DNA from: Epilithonimonas vandammei | GTDB taxonomy: Bacteria; Bacteroidota; Bacteroidia; Flavobacteriales; Weeksellaceae | Length of the DNA stretch: 64,000 bases | Assembly: GCF_003860525.1 (NCBI RefSeq) | Contig: NZ_CP034161.1 | Span: forward strand, 2,852,001-2,916,000 | Reading direction: 5' to 3' | Shown: positions 27,167-37,614 of the stretch, piece after piece | Layout: each line of letters starts with the position of its first letter | Position numbering within the stretch: the first letter of the stretch is position 1 | Translations under genes and position numbers: made by a program | Notes under the pieces: model-generated | Database searches by the model: none | What the model saw: only the letters and a program-made list of their open reading frames with translations | What the model was told of the DNA's origin: nothing

Positions 27167-28525
27167 ATGAACTTTTTAAACAAACAATATACTCAAGAAG
27201 GACTGAAGTTAGCACTTCCTGTAATGCTGACACAAGTGGGGCAAGTTTCTGTCAATCTGTTCGATAACATTATCGTTGGAAAACTTCTGGGTGCTCAGGC
27301 TTTGGCTTCTGTGTCTCTTGGTAATGGTTTATTTTTCTCAATTTTCGTATTGGCTTTAGGCTTTTCTTTTGCGATTCCACCATTGGTTTCAGAAGCAAAT
27401 TCTCAGAAGAAACACGATGTGATTAACTCAGTTTTCAGACACGGATTTGTGATTAATCTGGGTATCGGGATTTTGCTGATGATAATTTTGTTATCTGCAC
27501 TTCCATTGATTTATCATCTTGACCAACCAAAAGAAATTATTCCAAACACGATTAGTTTCTTAAGCATAATGGCATTTACGATGATTCCGTTTATGATGTT
27601 CCAAACTCTGAGAGAAGTTTCGGAAGGATTGTCGTTTACAATTGGAGTAACGAAAGCAACTATTATTGCAAACGTGATTAATATCGTTTTAAATTATGTT
27701 TTTATCAAAGGTCTTTTCGGATTACCAGCAATGGGCGTTCAGGGTTCTGCTTTAGCAACTTTGATTGCGAGAATTTTTATGGTGGTTTTCCTTTACTTTG
27801 TCTTGGTAAAAGAGCCAAAAACAAGACGTTACATCAAAGAATTTTCTTTGAAAATCAGTCTTTTCACAAAAGAGATGTTCAATAAAATGTTCAAACTTGG
27901 TTTACCAACTGCTCTACAAATGTTTTTTGAAGTTACTGCTTTTGCTGCAGCAGCTTTTATCTGTGGATTAATCAGTTCTACTGATATTGCTTCACATCAG
28001 ATTGCGCTCTCTATGGCCTCATTTACTTTCAACCTTTGTATTGGTTTCAGTGTGGCTTCTACGGTGATGATTGGAAACAAAATGGGTGTTGGAGATTATG
28101 TAGGTTTGAGAAAAATCGGAATTAATAACTTTAAACTGACTCTGATTTATATGGGATTCTGTGGATTGATGTTTATCCTTTTCAGAAATGTTTTACCTCA
28201 TTTTTTCACAAAAGAAAGCGATGTTTTAGTAATCAACTTAGCTTCTAAATTGATGATTATTGCGGCGCTTTTCCAATTATCAGACGGAATTCAGGTTACG
28301 GCTTTGGGTTGTTTGAGAGGAATCCAAGATGTGAAAATCCCGAGTGTAATTACATTCCTGGCTTATTGGGTTTTTACCATTCCAATGGGTTATTTTCTTT
28401 GTGTCACTTTGAAAATGGGTGCTTTCGGGATGTGGATTGCGTTGGGAATCGGTTTGACGATTTCTGCGATTCTTTTAGTAATAAGATTTTTGAGGCTGAG
28501 CAAGAGGAAAGCTTTGGCTAATTAA
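27167..28525 (+). CDS. MATE-family multidrug/Na+ efflux transporter
   Basis: A 452-aa protein with twelve predicted TM helices in two homologous halves, as in NorM/DinF transporters. The N-terminal half begins LALPVMLTQVGQVSVNLFDN, which fits the MATE substrate-cavity helices. The second half repeats the pattern at LGLPTALQMFFEVTAFAAAA. MATE proteins export cationic or toxic compounds in exchange for Na+ or H+. It is a single gene, with a terminator upstream and a repeat element downstream. Confidence 0.95.
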   Translation: MNFLNKQYTQEGLKLALPVMLTQVGQVSVNLFDNIIVGKLLGAQALASVSLGNGLFFSIFVLALGFSFAIPPLVSEANSQKKHDVINSVFRHGFVINLGIGILLMIILLSALPLIYHLDQPKEIIPNTISFLSIMAFTMIPFMMFQTLREVSEGLSFTIGVTKATIIANVINIVLNYVFIKGLFGLPAMGVQGSALATLIARIFMVVFLYFVLVKEPKTRRYIKEFSLKISLFTKEMFNKMFKLGLPTALQMFFEVTAFAAAAFICGLISSTDIASHQIALSMASFTFNLCIGFSVASTVMIGNKMGVGDYVGLRKIGINNFKLTLIYMGFCGLMFILFRNVLPHFFTKESDVLVINLASKLMIIAALFQLSDGIQVTALGCLRGIQDVKIPSVITFLAYWVFTIPMGYFLCVTLKMGAFGMWIALGIGLTISAILLVIRFLRLSKRKALAN

Positions 28526-28545
28526 TTATACTCAAACGCTAATAC

Positions 28546-28653
28546 AACCACATAGGCACAATAGGAAAATCATTAAAAGATTAAAATAGAATTCTATTTA
28601 AACTTAAAATTAAACTTAAAAGAATTTTAAAAAAACTATGTGTCTATGTGGTT
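28546..28653. repeat. Intergenic inverted-repeat element (element B)
   Basis: Arms AACCACATAGGCACA (28546-28560) and TGTGTCTATGTGGTT (28639-28653) pair at 14 of 15 positions. The single mismatch is at the same place as in element A (7553-7702), and the arm sequences are clearly related. This points to a dispersed repeat family. It fills most of the gap between the MATE and argS genes. Confidence 0.7.
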
Positions 28654-28710
28654 AATAAATTATTTCAAAACCTATTTTAAATTTTTAAATTTGCAACTCA
28701 ATATTTTATA

Positions 28711-30474
28711 ATGACGATTAAACAACATATACAATCTAAAATATCGGAAATCGTTTCCAAATTATACGGCATCGAGAATGTGACGCTGGAAGTCCAGAAG
28801 AATAAAACCGAGTTTGAGGGAGATTTCACAATCGTCATTTTTCCTTTGGTGAAACAGGCGAAAAAAAGTCCGGATGTTATCGGAAACGAATTGGGCGAAG
28901 AAGTAAAAAATCAAATCGATTTTGTTGAAAACTTCGGAATCGTGAAAGGTTTCTTGAACTTGAAAGTTAAAGATTCGGCTTTCTTACAAGAGTTTTCTGA
29001 AACGGAACAAAACTTCGACTCCACACCTTCCAAAAACGAAACGGTAATGGTGGAATATTCTTCGCCAAACACCAACAAACCACTCCATTTGGGACACATC
29101 AGAAATAATCTTCTCGGTTTTTCTGTTGCTGAAATCTTGAAAGCGGACGGTTACAACGTTATCAAATCTCAAATCATCAACGACCGTGGAATCCACATCT
29201 GCAAATCTATGTTGGCGTGGAAAAAATTTGGGAACGGGGCAACTCCGGAATCTACTGGTTTGAAAGGCGATAAATTGGTCGGAAACTATTATGTAGAATT
29301 CGATAAATTATATAAATCCGAAATCAAAGCAATGGTTGCTGACGGAATAGATGAGGATACTGCGAAAAAGCAGGCGCCATCCATCATCGAAGCTCAGGAA
29401 ATGCTTTTGAAATGGGAAAAAAATGACCCTGAAGTTCGTAAACTTTGGGAGATGATGAACGAATGGGTTTATGCAGGATTTAATCAAACTTACTCCAGAT
29501 TGGGTGTTAATTTTGACCAAGTTCAGTATGAGAGCAATACTTATATTCTTGGAAAAGATTTGATTCAGAAAGGTTTGGAAGACGGTATTCTTTACAAAAA
29601 AGATGACGGTTCTGTTTGGTGTGATCTGACGGATGAAGGTCTTGACCAGAAATTGTTATTGCGTTCTGACGGGACTTCGGTTTATATGACTCAGGATCTT
29701 GGAACTGCTGTGGAGCGTTTCAAAAAGAATGACCTTCAGAAACTAATTTATACTGTTGGAAATGAACAGGATTATCACTTTCAGGTTCTTTTCAAAATCC
29801 TTAAAAAATTAGGATATGAGTGGGCAGACCAGCTTTATCATTTGTCTTACGGAATGGTAGAATTGCCGGAAGGAAAAATGAAATCGCGTGAAGGAACCGT
29901 GGTTGACGCGGATGATTTGGTGGAAGAGATGTATAAAACTGCGAAGGAAAAATCTCAGGAGTTAGGTAAACTGGAAAATCTGAGCGATGAAGAAAAGGAG
30001 CGTTCTTATGAGACTGTTGGTCTTGGCGCTTTGAAGTATTTTATCCTGAAAGTGGATCCGAAGAAAAAGATGCTTTTCAATCCTGCGGAAAGTATTGATT
30101 TCAACGGCAATACTGGACCGTTTATTCAGTATACTTATGCCAGAATCCAGTCGCTATTGGATAAAGCCGGCTTTGAAACAAAAGAATTAACTGATTCTTA
30201 TCTTCCAAACGACAGTGAAAAGGATCTGATTATGCTTTTATCCGAATTCAAAGATGTTGTAAATAAAGCTGCAGCATCACTTAGTCCTGCTCTGGTTGCC
30301 AACTATGTTTATGAATTGGTGAAAGGCTATAATTCTTTCTACCAAAATAATCCGATCCTGAATCAGGATAATGAAACGGCGAAACAATTCCGTCTTCAGT
30401 TGTCTGAACTGGCTGGAAGAACCATTAAAAAAGGATTATCATTACTTGGAATTGGTACCGTAAACAGAATGTAA
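28711..30474 (+). CDS. argS: Arginyl-tRNA synthetase
   Basis: A 587-aa class I synthetase charging tRNA-Arg. The N-terminal ArgRS additional domain (about 1-85) is followed by the catalytic core with HIGH-type motif SSPNTNKPLHLGHIRNN (about 113-129). A KMSKS-like site is MKSREG (about 390-395). The DALR anticodon-binding domain lies at the C-terminus, ending in the typical LLGIGTVNRM. A -7 box TAAATTTG (28686-28693) lies 17 bp before the ATG, and a long terminator hairpin follows. Confidence 0.97.
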   Translation: MTIKQHIQSKISEIVSKLYGIENVTLEVQKNKTEFEGDFTIVIFPLVKQAKKSPDVIGNELGEEVKNQIDFVENFGIVKGFLNLKVKDSAFLQEFSETEQNFDSTPSKNETVMVEYSSPNTNKPLHLGHIRNNLLGFSVAEILKADGYNVIKSQIINDRGIHICKSMLAWKKFGNGATPESTGLKGDKLVGNYYVEFDKLYKSEIKAMVADGIDEDTAKKQAPSIIEAQEMLLKWEKNDPEVRKLWEMMNEWVYAGFNQTYSRLGVNFDQVQYESNTYILGKDLIQKGLEDGILYKKDDGSVWCDLTDEGLDQKLLLRSDGTSVYMTQDLGTAVERFKKNDLQKLIYTVGNEQDYHFQVLFKILKKLGYEWADQLYHLSYGMVELPEGKMKSREGTVVDADDLVEEMYKTAKEKSQELGKLENLSDEEKERSYETVGLGALKYFILKVDPKKKMLFNPAESIDFNGNTGPFIQYTYARIQSLLDKAGFETKELTDSYLPNDSEKDLIMLLSEFKDVVNKAAASLSPALVANYVYELVKGYNSFYQNNPILNQDNETAKQFRLQLSELAGRTIKKGLSLLGIGTVNRM

Positions 30475-30494
30475 ACCTATTATTCATTAAAAAC

Positions 30495-30526
30495 AATAGC
30501 CTCGAAAAATATTTTTCGAGGCTATT
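30495..30526. terminator. Bidirectional terminator between argS and the S8 peptidase
   Basis: Arms AATAGCCTCGAAAAA (30495-30509) and TTTTTCGAGGCTATT (30512-30526) are perfectly complementary over 15 bp, between convergent genes. Confidence 0.92.
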
Positions 30527-30548
30527 TTATTTATAAAATCCGGCTGGA

Positions 30549-32633
30549 TTATTCCTTGATAACTTTCTTAGCTACAATTCCGGATTTCGTTTTAACCGTC
30601 ACTATATAAAGACCTTTTGGATACTGAGCAAGACTTAACGTCTGAGTTCTGGAATTAATCAAACTTTCGAAAATCATTTTACCATTCATATCAAACAGCG
30701 CAATTCTTTCCGGATTATTCTGAAGATTTACATTTATAATATCCTTCGTTTTTGTAGGGAAAACTTTTACTTCATCTTTTGTGATGTCAGCAGAAGCCAT
30801 TGTTATTTTCTTAGTTCCGGTGGCAACCAAAGCAAAGTCCTGTGTTACTGCATTTCCGACCTGATTTACAAGCGGATTCTTATTAGTAACCTCAATTCTG
30901 TACAATCCGTTTGCTGTTGGATTATCAATCACAATCTGTTCTACATTATCTACCGAGTTATCGCCTTTTGTGGCATTGGCATTAGGATTCGAAATGTCAA
31001 GTTTCCACGGATAATAAACGCTACCGTTAGCTTCATCAATTACTCTCACATCCAAGTCATTAACCAATCTGGAACTATTATTTTGCTGAAGATCTGTATC
31101 ATTAGTAAAATATGCAATTGCGGGATCAACCCAAGAAACACTGACTTTGAGAGGTTCACTTCCGGAAGCTTTGACCTGTTTTGTAAATTTAATACCAGAT
31201 TGGAGATTATTTTTTTCCAGATAAGCATCTTCATTCAGCCTATTGACTAAAACCTGAGCCGCCTTTTTGGCGTCTACCAATCCCCAGCCATACCAGACAT
31301 CTGGACCAGGTCTTCCGGCCTCATTAGCCGTATGCGTTAATAAAGCCTTCATCTCATCTGCTTTAAAAATAAAGGAATTGTTTCCAGATATATTTCTTTG
31401 AATCTGGGTCAATGCACCTGCAATTCCGGTTACGATTGGTGCGGCGTAAGATGTCCCATAATTTACTACATACAGATTAGTAGCACTAGGATTGGATGTT
31501 ATGTAGTTTGCCATGATCATATCTACACCAACAGCTGTGAGATCAGGTTTCACTGCACCGTCTTTTCTAGGTCCTGCACTACTGAAGCTTCCTTTTACCA
31601 CATCAGAAGCCTGAGTATATTTTAGATCTGGCGTAGTTAGCTGATTAACTGCACCCACTGTAATAATATTTTTTGCTAATGATCCGAAGTAGATACAATT
31701 ATTACCTTGGCTGCAATTCGCTGGAGGCACTTCATCATTAGCGCCAAAGAGAACCCAAGCATTTGTAGTTGTATTATATCTGTATTTTACAGAGCTTGCG
31801 TTAGGTCCTACGCCATAGTAATTCCCTGTAGATTTTACAATGATCTGTTGAGGCTGAGAATAAACAATTTTATCAAAATTATAATCCTGCACGCCATAAG
31901 CTCCGGCATAAGTATCCTGGTGATTAAGATCATAATTGCCGTACCAATAGTACGTATTAGCTGTTCCCGGCTTATTCCATCCGGAATTGATTCCATAAGA
32001 GTGGTTCGAGATATTAAGATCTGGCAAACTCGCCAGCTTTTCATAATTATTCTGAACAGTACCGTTGATGGTAGTTGCTCCAAACATATAATTATCTGTC
32101 ACAGCTTGCGGAAGTATCCCTTTTGCATTGGCTTTGGGATAGGAAACACTGCTTTGAGTAAAATTACCCGTTGCCAATCCATTTCCAATTAAAAGACTAT
32201 TTACATTAGTTCCGTGATAATGTTTTGCTTCCGTTGAAGCCTCCTTGTTTACCGCTCTGTTAGTTGCAAATTGCTCGTGGGTATCTTGAATACGTCCAGC
32301 ATCGAAAATCGTGATTTTGATACCGTTTCCTGTTACAGCAGGCACCCCTGAAACTGTCCCTGCCTGTAGCTCATCTACGTTAGAGGTAGCGTTGGCACTA
32401 GTCTCTTCAATGGAATAAAAAAGTGGAACCTCACCTGCAAAACCGGCCAGATTTTTCTTAAGATCCTCAGCTGATTTATCAGAATAATGCTTGGCAGTTT
32501 TCGGAAGGAATTGATCTAATTTTTTTTCATTTTCAACACGCTGTAAGGCAAACTCATTTTTCAGTTTACGATCCTGACCATTGATGTAATACAATGAAAA
32601 TAAAAAACTTACACTGAATAAAACTTTTGTCAT
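30549..32633 (-). CDS. Secreted S8 (subtilisin-like) serine peptidase with type IX secretion tail
   Basis: The start is placed at ATG 32633 (MTKVLFSVSF), giving 694 aa. An upstream in-frame TTG at 32651 overlaps the promoter box TATCTTTG (32656-32649). There is a signal peptide (to about YINGQ). The subtilase triad is Asp111 (TIFDAGR), His140 (HYHGTNV) and Ser395 (YGTSYAAP). A P-domain-like beta-sandwich follows (about 470-620). The final 70 or so residues form a type IX sorting domain (VKVFPTKTKDIINVNL to KKVIKE). Expected to be a surface or secreted protease. The GTSYA motif, where Met is more usual after Ser, is a tolerated variant. Confidence 0.93.
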   Translation of the reverse strand: MTKVLFSVSFLFSLYYINGQDRKLKNEFALQRVENEKKLDQFLPKTAKHYSDKSAEDLKKNLAGFAGEVPLFYSIEETSANATSNVDELQAGTVSGVPAVTGNGIKITIFDAGRIQDTHEQFATNRAVNKEASTEAKHYHGTNVNSLLIGNGLATGNFTQSSVSYPKANAKGILPQAVTDNYMFGATTINGTVQNNYEKLASLPDLNISNHSYGINSGWNKPGTANTYYWYGNYDLNHQDTYAGAYGVQDYNFDKIVYSQPQQIIVKSTGNYYGVGPNASSVKYRYNTTTNAWVLFGANDEVPPANCSQGNNCIYFGSLAKNIITVGAVNQLTTPDLKYTQASDVVKGSFSSAGPRKDGAVKPDLTAVGVDMIMANYITSNPSATNLYVVNYGTSYAAPIVTGIAGALTQIQRNISGNNSFIFKADEMKALLTHTANEAGRPGPDVWYGWGLVDAKKAAQVLVNRLNEDAYLEKNNLQSGIKFTKQVKASGSEPLKVSVSWVDPAIAYFTNDTDLQQNNSSRLVNDLDVRVIDEANGSVYYPWKLDISNPNANATKGDNSVDNVEQIVIDNPTANGLYRIEVTNKNPLVNQVGNAVTQDFALVATGTKKITMASADITKDEVKVFPTKTKDIINVNLQNNPERIALFDMNGKMIFESLINSRTQTLSLAQYPKGLYIVTVKTKSGIVAKKVIKE

Positions 32634-32760
32634 CGGAGCTATTTTTTGCAAAGATAATCAATCATTCAGCAACTTATAATCTTTTTAACACTATTAATAT
32701 CAATAATATTTATAGACTTTTTTTTTGTCTGTCAAAACTGTAACTTTACACAAATTTCTA

Positions 32761-35700
32761 ATGCAGATGTATTTAGTTTTCGATACCGAAACCACAGGTT
32801 TACCCAAAAATTTCAACGCACCGCTTTCCGATTCCGACAACTGGCCCAGAATGGTTCAGATTGCGTGGCAGTTACACGATGAAAATGGAAATCTTATAGA
32901 AAACCAGGACTATATCATAAAGCCAGAAGGTTATGATATTCCTTTCAACGCTGCCAGAATCCATGGAATCACGACAAAAATCGCCCAAGAAGAAGGCCGG
33001 GATCTGCAAGAAGTTTTGGAAGAGTTTTCTCAGGTTCTGGAAAAAGTCACCGTAGTTTCCGGTCATAACGTAGAATTTGATTATAATATTGTTGGTGCCG
33101 AATTTCTTCGGAAAAACATCACCGATAATTTACAGCAAAAACCGAAAGCCGATACGATGATTTTGGGAACAGATTATTGTAAATTGGAAGGTGGGCGCGG
33201 CGGAAAATATAAATCGCCAAAACTGGAAGAGCTCTACGAAAAACTATACGGTCACAAATTTGACGAAGCGCACAATGCCGCCGCCGACGTAAATGCAACT
33301 GCGCAAGTTTTTTTCGAGATGATGAGAATTGGTGTAATTCCTGCAGATGTCCTGAAAATCACTGATGACAAGTTAAAAGAATATCAGGCTGCCAATCCAA
33401 ATCCTATAAAACCGTTCGGAATTGTCATCAGAAGACAGGTTGCCAGCTTCAACAATAAGAAAAAACAAACCGACTTTGGCAGTGTGGACGAAATTGATCT
33501 GGGAAAATATTTCCATTTCGACAACCACAGTGTTTTCTCTACACTCACCGCCACTACCAATATCAATGACCTCATCAACAAAGCCAAACAGGATAATTTC
33601 CCTGCTGTAGGAATGGTAGATCTGGGCAATATGATGGGCGCATTCAAATTTGTATCTGCAGTAGAAAGCGCCAATTCCGAGATCAGTAAAAAACATAAAG
33701 ATTATCTTGCTAAAAAGCAGGAAGCGGAGGAAAAAGGCGAGGTTTTCAATGAGGAAGAACCCAATGCCAATCCGCTGATTCCAATTGTTGGTTGCGAATT
33801 TTATATTTCTGACCGCTACGAGCAGAAACAATTTACCAAAGATGATCCGGACAGAAGAACACAAGTTGTGCTTTTGGCGAAGGATTTTAACGGTTATAAA
33901 AATCTTGTAAAACTATCCAGTATTGGTTTCCAAAAAGGTTTTTATTTTGGCGTTCCAAGGATCAGCCGAGAACTGATTGCGCAATATAAAGAAGGTCTAA
34001 TAGCCCTCACTTCTGGGATTTTTGGAGATATTCCCAGCACCATTCTGAACATTGGTGAACAGCGTGGTGAAGAATTGTTCCAGTGGTGGAAAAATACATT
34101 TGAAGACGATTTCTATGTTCAGATCCAGAATCATAAACTACCGGAAGAAGAGCATTTGAATGAAGTGTTACTGCAATTTGCAGATAAGTATAATGTAAAA
34201 ATCCTTGCTCAAAACGAAACATTTTACACCAATAAAAGCGATGCTAACATTCAGGATATTTTGAGTTGTATCAAAGATGGTGAAAAATTATCTACACCTA
34301 TTGGTAAAGGATTCGGGAAAAGAAAAGGACTCACAACTCGTGAATATTACATCAAAAATGCGGACGAGTTAAAAGAAACTTTCCTTGCTTATCCCGATGC
34401 ATTCGAAGCTTATGAAGAGTTTTTTGCAAAATTCACTCCATACACTTTGAAACGTGATGTGTTGCTTCCGAAATTCGATATTCCTCAAGAATTCATCCAT
34501 CCGGAAGATGATTTAGACGGTGGAAAGCGCGGCGAAATGGCGTATCTTACTTTCCTTACATATGAAGGTGCAAAAAAACGTTACACAGAAACAGGCATCA
34601 CGCCAGAAATAAAAGAACGCCTTGATTTTGAGCTGGATGTAATTGCCAACACCGGTTATCCGGGCTACTTTTTGATTGTTCAGGATTTCTGTAATGAGGC
34701 CCGAAACATGGGCGTTTGGGTTGGTCCCGGCCGTGGATCTGCGGCAGGATCTGCAGTTGCTTATTGTATTGGAATTACCAATGTAGACCCGATTAAATAC
34801 GATTTACTTTTCGAGAGATTCCTGAATCCGGAAAGGGTTTCGATGCCCGACATCGATATCGATTTTGATGATGAAGGACGAGATAAAATCATCAAATGGG
34901 TGGTGGACAAATATGGACAGGATCAAGTGGCGCAAATCATCACTTATTCTGTTTTAGGAGGCAAATCTGCCATAAAAGATGCAGGAAGAGTTTTGGATCT
35001 TTCTATTCCGGAAACCAATATGATTGCCAAATTAATCCCATCTACACCTGGGATGAATATCGCCAAAGCATTATCAAAATATGATAAACTGAAACCGGAA
35101 GAGCAACAACTGGTGGATGAAATGAAGGCTATCCTAAACAACGAAAATGATTCTAGATTTTCCGTTTTGGAAAGTGCCAAAAAAATGGAAGGCTGCATCC
35201 GTAATACAGGAATCCACGCTTGTGGCGTTATCATCACACCAGAACCTGTTAGCAACCTTGTTCCGATTACTATTGCTGCGAAAGATGCTGATATTTTGGT
35301 TTCCCAGTTCGACAACTCTGTTGCGGAAAGCGCAGGCCTTCTGAAAATGGACTTTCTAGGTCTGCGAACTTTAACGATTATTAAAGATGCCGTAAAACTG
35401 GTTAAAGAACGGCACGGTGTTGATATTGACCCGGATGCTATTCCGCTGGATGATGCGAAAACGTATCAGTTATTCAAAGAAGGGCGGACTATCGGGATTT
35501 TCCAATATGAAAGTCCGGGAATGCAAAAATATATGCGTGAGCTGAAACCAACTGTTTTTGCAGATCTTATTGCAATGAATGCGCTGTACAGACCTGGCCC
35601 TATTAAATACATCCCGAATTTCATCAACAGGAAACACGGAACAGAAGAAATCATTTATGATTTACCGGAAACGCAAGAATATCTGGAAGAAACTTATGGC

Positions 35701-37419
35701 ATCACAGTTTATCAGGAGCAGGTAATGCTCTTGTCTCAGAAACTCGCCAACTTTACCAAAGGTGAGGCCGATACACTGAGAAAAGCGATGGGAAAAAAGC
35801 AGATAGACGTGCTGAATAAAATGTATCCGAAATTTATAGAAGGCGGACGAAAAAATAATCTGGATGAGGAAAGATTAGAAAAAATCTGGAACGACTGGAA
35901 AGCGTTTGCAGAATATGCTTTTAACAAATCCCACTCTACTTGTTATGCGTGGATTGCCTACCAGACTGCCTACTTAAAAGCCAATTATCCGGCTGAATAT
36001 ATGGCAAGTGTGATGAGCAACAACATCAACAATACTGCTTCTATCACGATGTTTATGGAAGATTGCAAAGCGATAGGTGTAGATGTTTTGGGTCCCGATG
36101 TGAATGAGTCTCAATATAAATTCTCTGTAAATGAGAAAGGGCAAATTCGTTTTGGTTTGGGCGCCATCAAAGGAATTGGCGAAGGTCCAAGTGAGGCTAT
36201 CACCAAAGAGAGACAAAACGGAAGATTCAAAACGATTTATGAGTTTTTTGAGCGTGTTCCTTCTTCTCAAGTCAATAAAAGAGTGGCAGAAAGTTTGGTT
36301 ATTGCTGGTGCATTTGATGAATTGGATTCTTATCACCGTGGGCAATATTTTGATACAGACACAGCCGGAAGAACCAATTTGGAAAGACTATTGCGCTACG
36401 GGCAAAGTTTTCAGGAGAGTAAAAACGAAATGGAAAATTCGCTTTTTGCAGATTTTGCAGACGAGGTAAAAATAGAACAGCCCAAATTATTGCCTTGTGC
36501 AGAATGGCCTAATATGCACAAACTGAATAAGGAAAAAGAAATCATAGGGTTTTATCTCTCTGCTCATCCGCTGGACGAATTCAAATATCAATTTCAATTT
36601 TTGCAAGGCGTACTTTCTAAAAAGGCCGTTTTGGAAGAAAAGAAAGAAGAAATTATTTTGGAAGAAGTGGTTCCAATTTTAGAAAAAGATAGTTCTCCAG
36701 ACGAGGAAGTTCCTGACATTTTAGTTTCTGATGATCCTGGATTGGAAGACGAAATCATCGAAGAATCTACAAAAAAAGCAGAGCCAAAAGGAAACTTTAA
36801 CTTTCTGAATTTGGAAGAAGTAGAAGCATTCAAAGACTTGGCTTTCCCACCAAAAACAGCAGAATTGTTTGAGGAAAAGAAAAGTTGGAAAGACAAAATG
36901 AATGAAAAAGACAATACAAAAGAATATACTGTTGCAGGACTAATCACTGAATATCGTGTGACAGATGGTTTCCGAAGCGGAGAAAAAGTTGCTTTTGTGA
37001 TGTTGGAAGATTATACAGGCTCCTACTCTTTCCGGTTGGGCGATAGAGATTATATGCGATTAAAAGATAAACTAGAAGTTCAACGATTCGTCATTATGAA
37101 AATCAAATATTCTCAAGGTAAAGATGGACGTGTTTTCGTTAATGTGAATGAAGTTTTGGAACTGAAAGAAGCATTCGAAAAATTTGCTAAAAGTTTGTCT
37201 GTTGTTGTTCCACTAGATTCATTGCGACAATCTGATATTGAGTTTTTCAAAGAAAACATCATACAAAATCAAGGAGAGCAAAAACTTAATTTCTTTATCA
37301 AAAATCCGGAAGACGAATCTGTTTTAGAAGTGGTTTCTATGCAGCATAAGATTAACATCAATGAAAATCTTTTGGAAGTGATTCATCAAATCAATAATTA
37401 CGAGGTTTTTTTGAATTAA
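32761..37419 (+). CDS. dnaE: DNA polymerase III alpha subunit with fused N-terminal proofreading exonuclease
   Basis: ATG 32761 gives 1552 aa. An upstream TTG (32725) precedes the TAACTTTA box (32741-32748) and is not a credible start. Residues 3-200 are a DEDDh exonuclease: FDTETTG (Exo I), HNVEFD (Exo II), HNAAADVNAT (Exo III). A PHP domain begins near HFDNHSVFSTL. The polymerase core includes GPGRGSAAGS and the catalytic Asp pair in PDIDIDFDDE. An acidic, probably flexible insert (about 1290-1360) precedes the OB-fold region near YTVAGLITEYRV. It is the chromosomal replicase, and the fusion puts synthesis and proofreading in one chain. Confidence 0.95.
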   Translation: MQMYLVFDTETTGLPKNFNAPLSDSDNWPRMVQIAWQLHDENGNLIENQDYIIKPEGYDIPFNAARIHGITTKIAQEEGRDLQEVLEEFSQVLEKVTVVSGHNVEFDYNIVGAEFLRKNITDNLQQKPKADTMILGTDYCKLEGGRGGKYKSPKLEELYEKLYGHKFDEAHNAAADVNATAQVFFEMMRIGVIPADVLKITDDKLKEYQAANPNPIKPFGIVIRRQVASFNNKKKQTDFGSVDEIDLGKYFHFDNHSVFSTLTATTNINDLINKAKQDNFPAVGMVDLGNMMGAFKFVSAVESANSEISKKHKDYLAKKQEAEEKGEVFNEEEPNANPLIPIVGCEFYISDRYEQKQFTKDDPDRRTQVVLLAKDFNGYKNLVKLSSIGFQKGFYFGVPRISRELIAQYKEGLIALTSGIFGDIPSTILNIGEQRGEELFQWWKNTFEDDFYVQIQNHKLPEEEHLNEVLLQFADKYNVKILAQNETFYTNKSDANIQDILSCIKDGEKLSTPIGKGFGKRKGLTTREYYIKNADELKETFLAYPDAFEAYEEFFAKFTPYTLKRDVLLPKFDIPQEFIHPEDDLDGGKRGEMAYLTFLTYEGAKKRYTETGITPEIKERLDFELDVIANTGYPGYFLIVQDFCNEARNMGVWVGPGRGSAAGSAVAYCIGITNVDPIKYDLLFERFLNPERVSMPDIDIDFDDEGRDKIIKWVVDKYGQDQVAQIITYSVLGGKSAIKDAGRVLDLSIPETNMIAKLIPSTPGMNIAKALSKYDKLKPEEQQLVDEMKAILNNENDSRFSVLESAKKMEGCIRNTGIHACGVIITPEPVSNLVPITIAAKDADILVSQFDNSVAESAGLLKMDFLGLRTLTIIKDAVKLVKERHGVDIDPDAIPLDDAKTYQLFKEGRTIGIFQYESPGMQKYMRELKPTVFADLIAMNALYRPGPIKYIPNFINRKHGTEEIIYDLPETQEYLEETYGITVYQEQVMLLSQKLANFTKGEADTLRKAMGKKQIDVLNKMYPKFIEGGRKNNLDEERLEKIWNDWKAFAEYAFNKSHSTCYAWIAYQTAYLKANYPAEYMASVMSNNINNTASITMFMEDCKAIGVDVLGPDVNESQYKFSVNEKGQIRFGLGAIKGIGEGPSEAITKERQNGRFKTIYEFFERVPSSQVNKRVAESLVIAGAFDELDSYHRGQYFDTDTAGRTNLERLLRYGQSFQESKNEMENSLFADFADEVKIEQPKLLPCAEWPNMHKLNKEKEIIGFYLSAHPLDEFKYQFQFLQGVLSKKAVLEEKKEEIILEEVVPILEKDSSPDEEVPDILVSDDPGLEDEIIEESTKKAEPKGNFNFLNLEEVEAFKDLAFPPKTAELFEEKKSWKDKMNEKDNTKEYTVAGLITEYRVTDGFRSGEKVAFVMLEDYTGSYSFRLGDRDYMRLKDKLEVQRFVIMKIKYSQGKDGRVFVNVNEVLELKEAFEKFAKSLSVVVPLDSLRQSDIEFFKENIIQNQGEQKLNFFIKNPEDESVLEVVSMQHKININENLLEVIHQINNYEVFLN

Positions 37420-37558
37420 TCAAATATATAATCTATTCTAGCTTTACAAATCCAATTAAATTTTAAATTTAGTTAGATTTTTTATTATAAATTAATTTAG
37501 CAATACAATTTCCGCAAATTAGAATAAAATACTAATTGAAAATAATTCAAAATTTTAA

Positions 37559-37589
37559 TTGTTTATTTCAAAAGTACTTATTATATTTG
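37559..37589 (+). promoter_or_regulatory. Promoter of the first GEVED gene
   Basis: TTG at 37559-37561, a 20-bp spacer, and TATATTTG at 37582-37589: a complete Bacteroidetes promoter, 25 bp upstream of the ATG. Confidence 0.7.
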
Positions 37590-37614
37590 AAGGATTTTTA
37601 AAATTAAAATAATT

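Noticed and set aside
31707-32192. 161-codon ORF opposite the S8 peptidase gene
   Set aside because: Shadow of the real gene; no family pattern and no promoter.
32634-32651. Longer S8 peptidase start at TTG 32651
   Set aside because: It lies in the minus-strand box TATCTTTG. The signal peptide starts well at ATG 32633.
32725-32760. Longer dnaE start at TTG 32725
   Set aside because: It precedes the promoter box TAACTTTA at 32741, and the exonuclease domain begins directly after ATG 32761.
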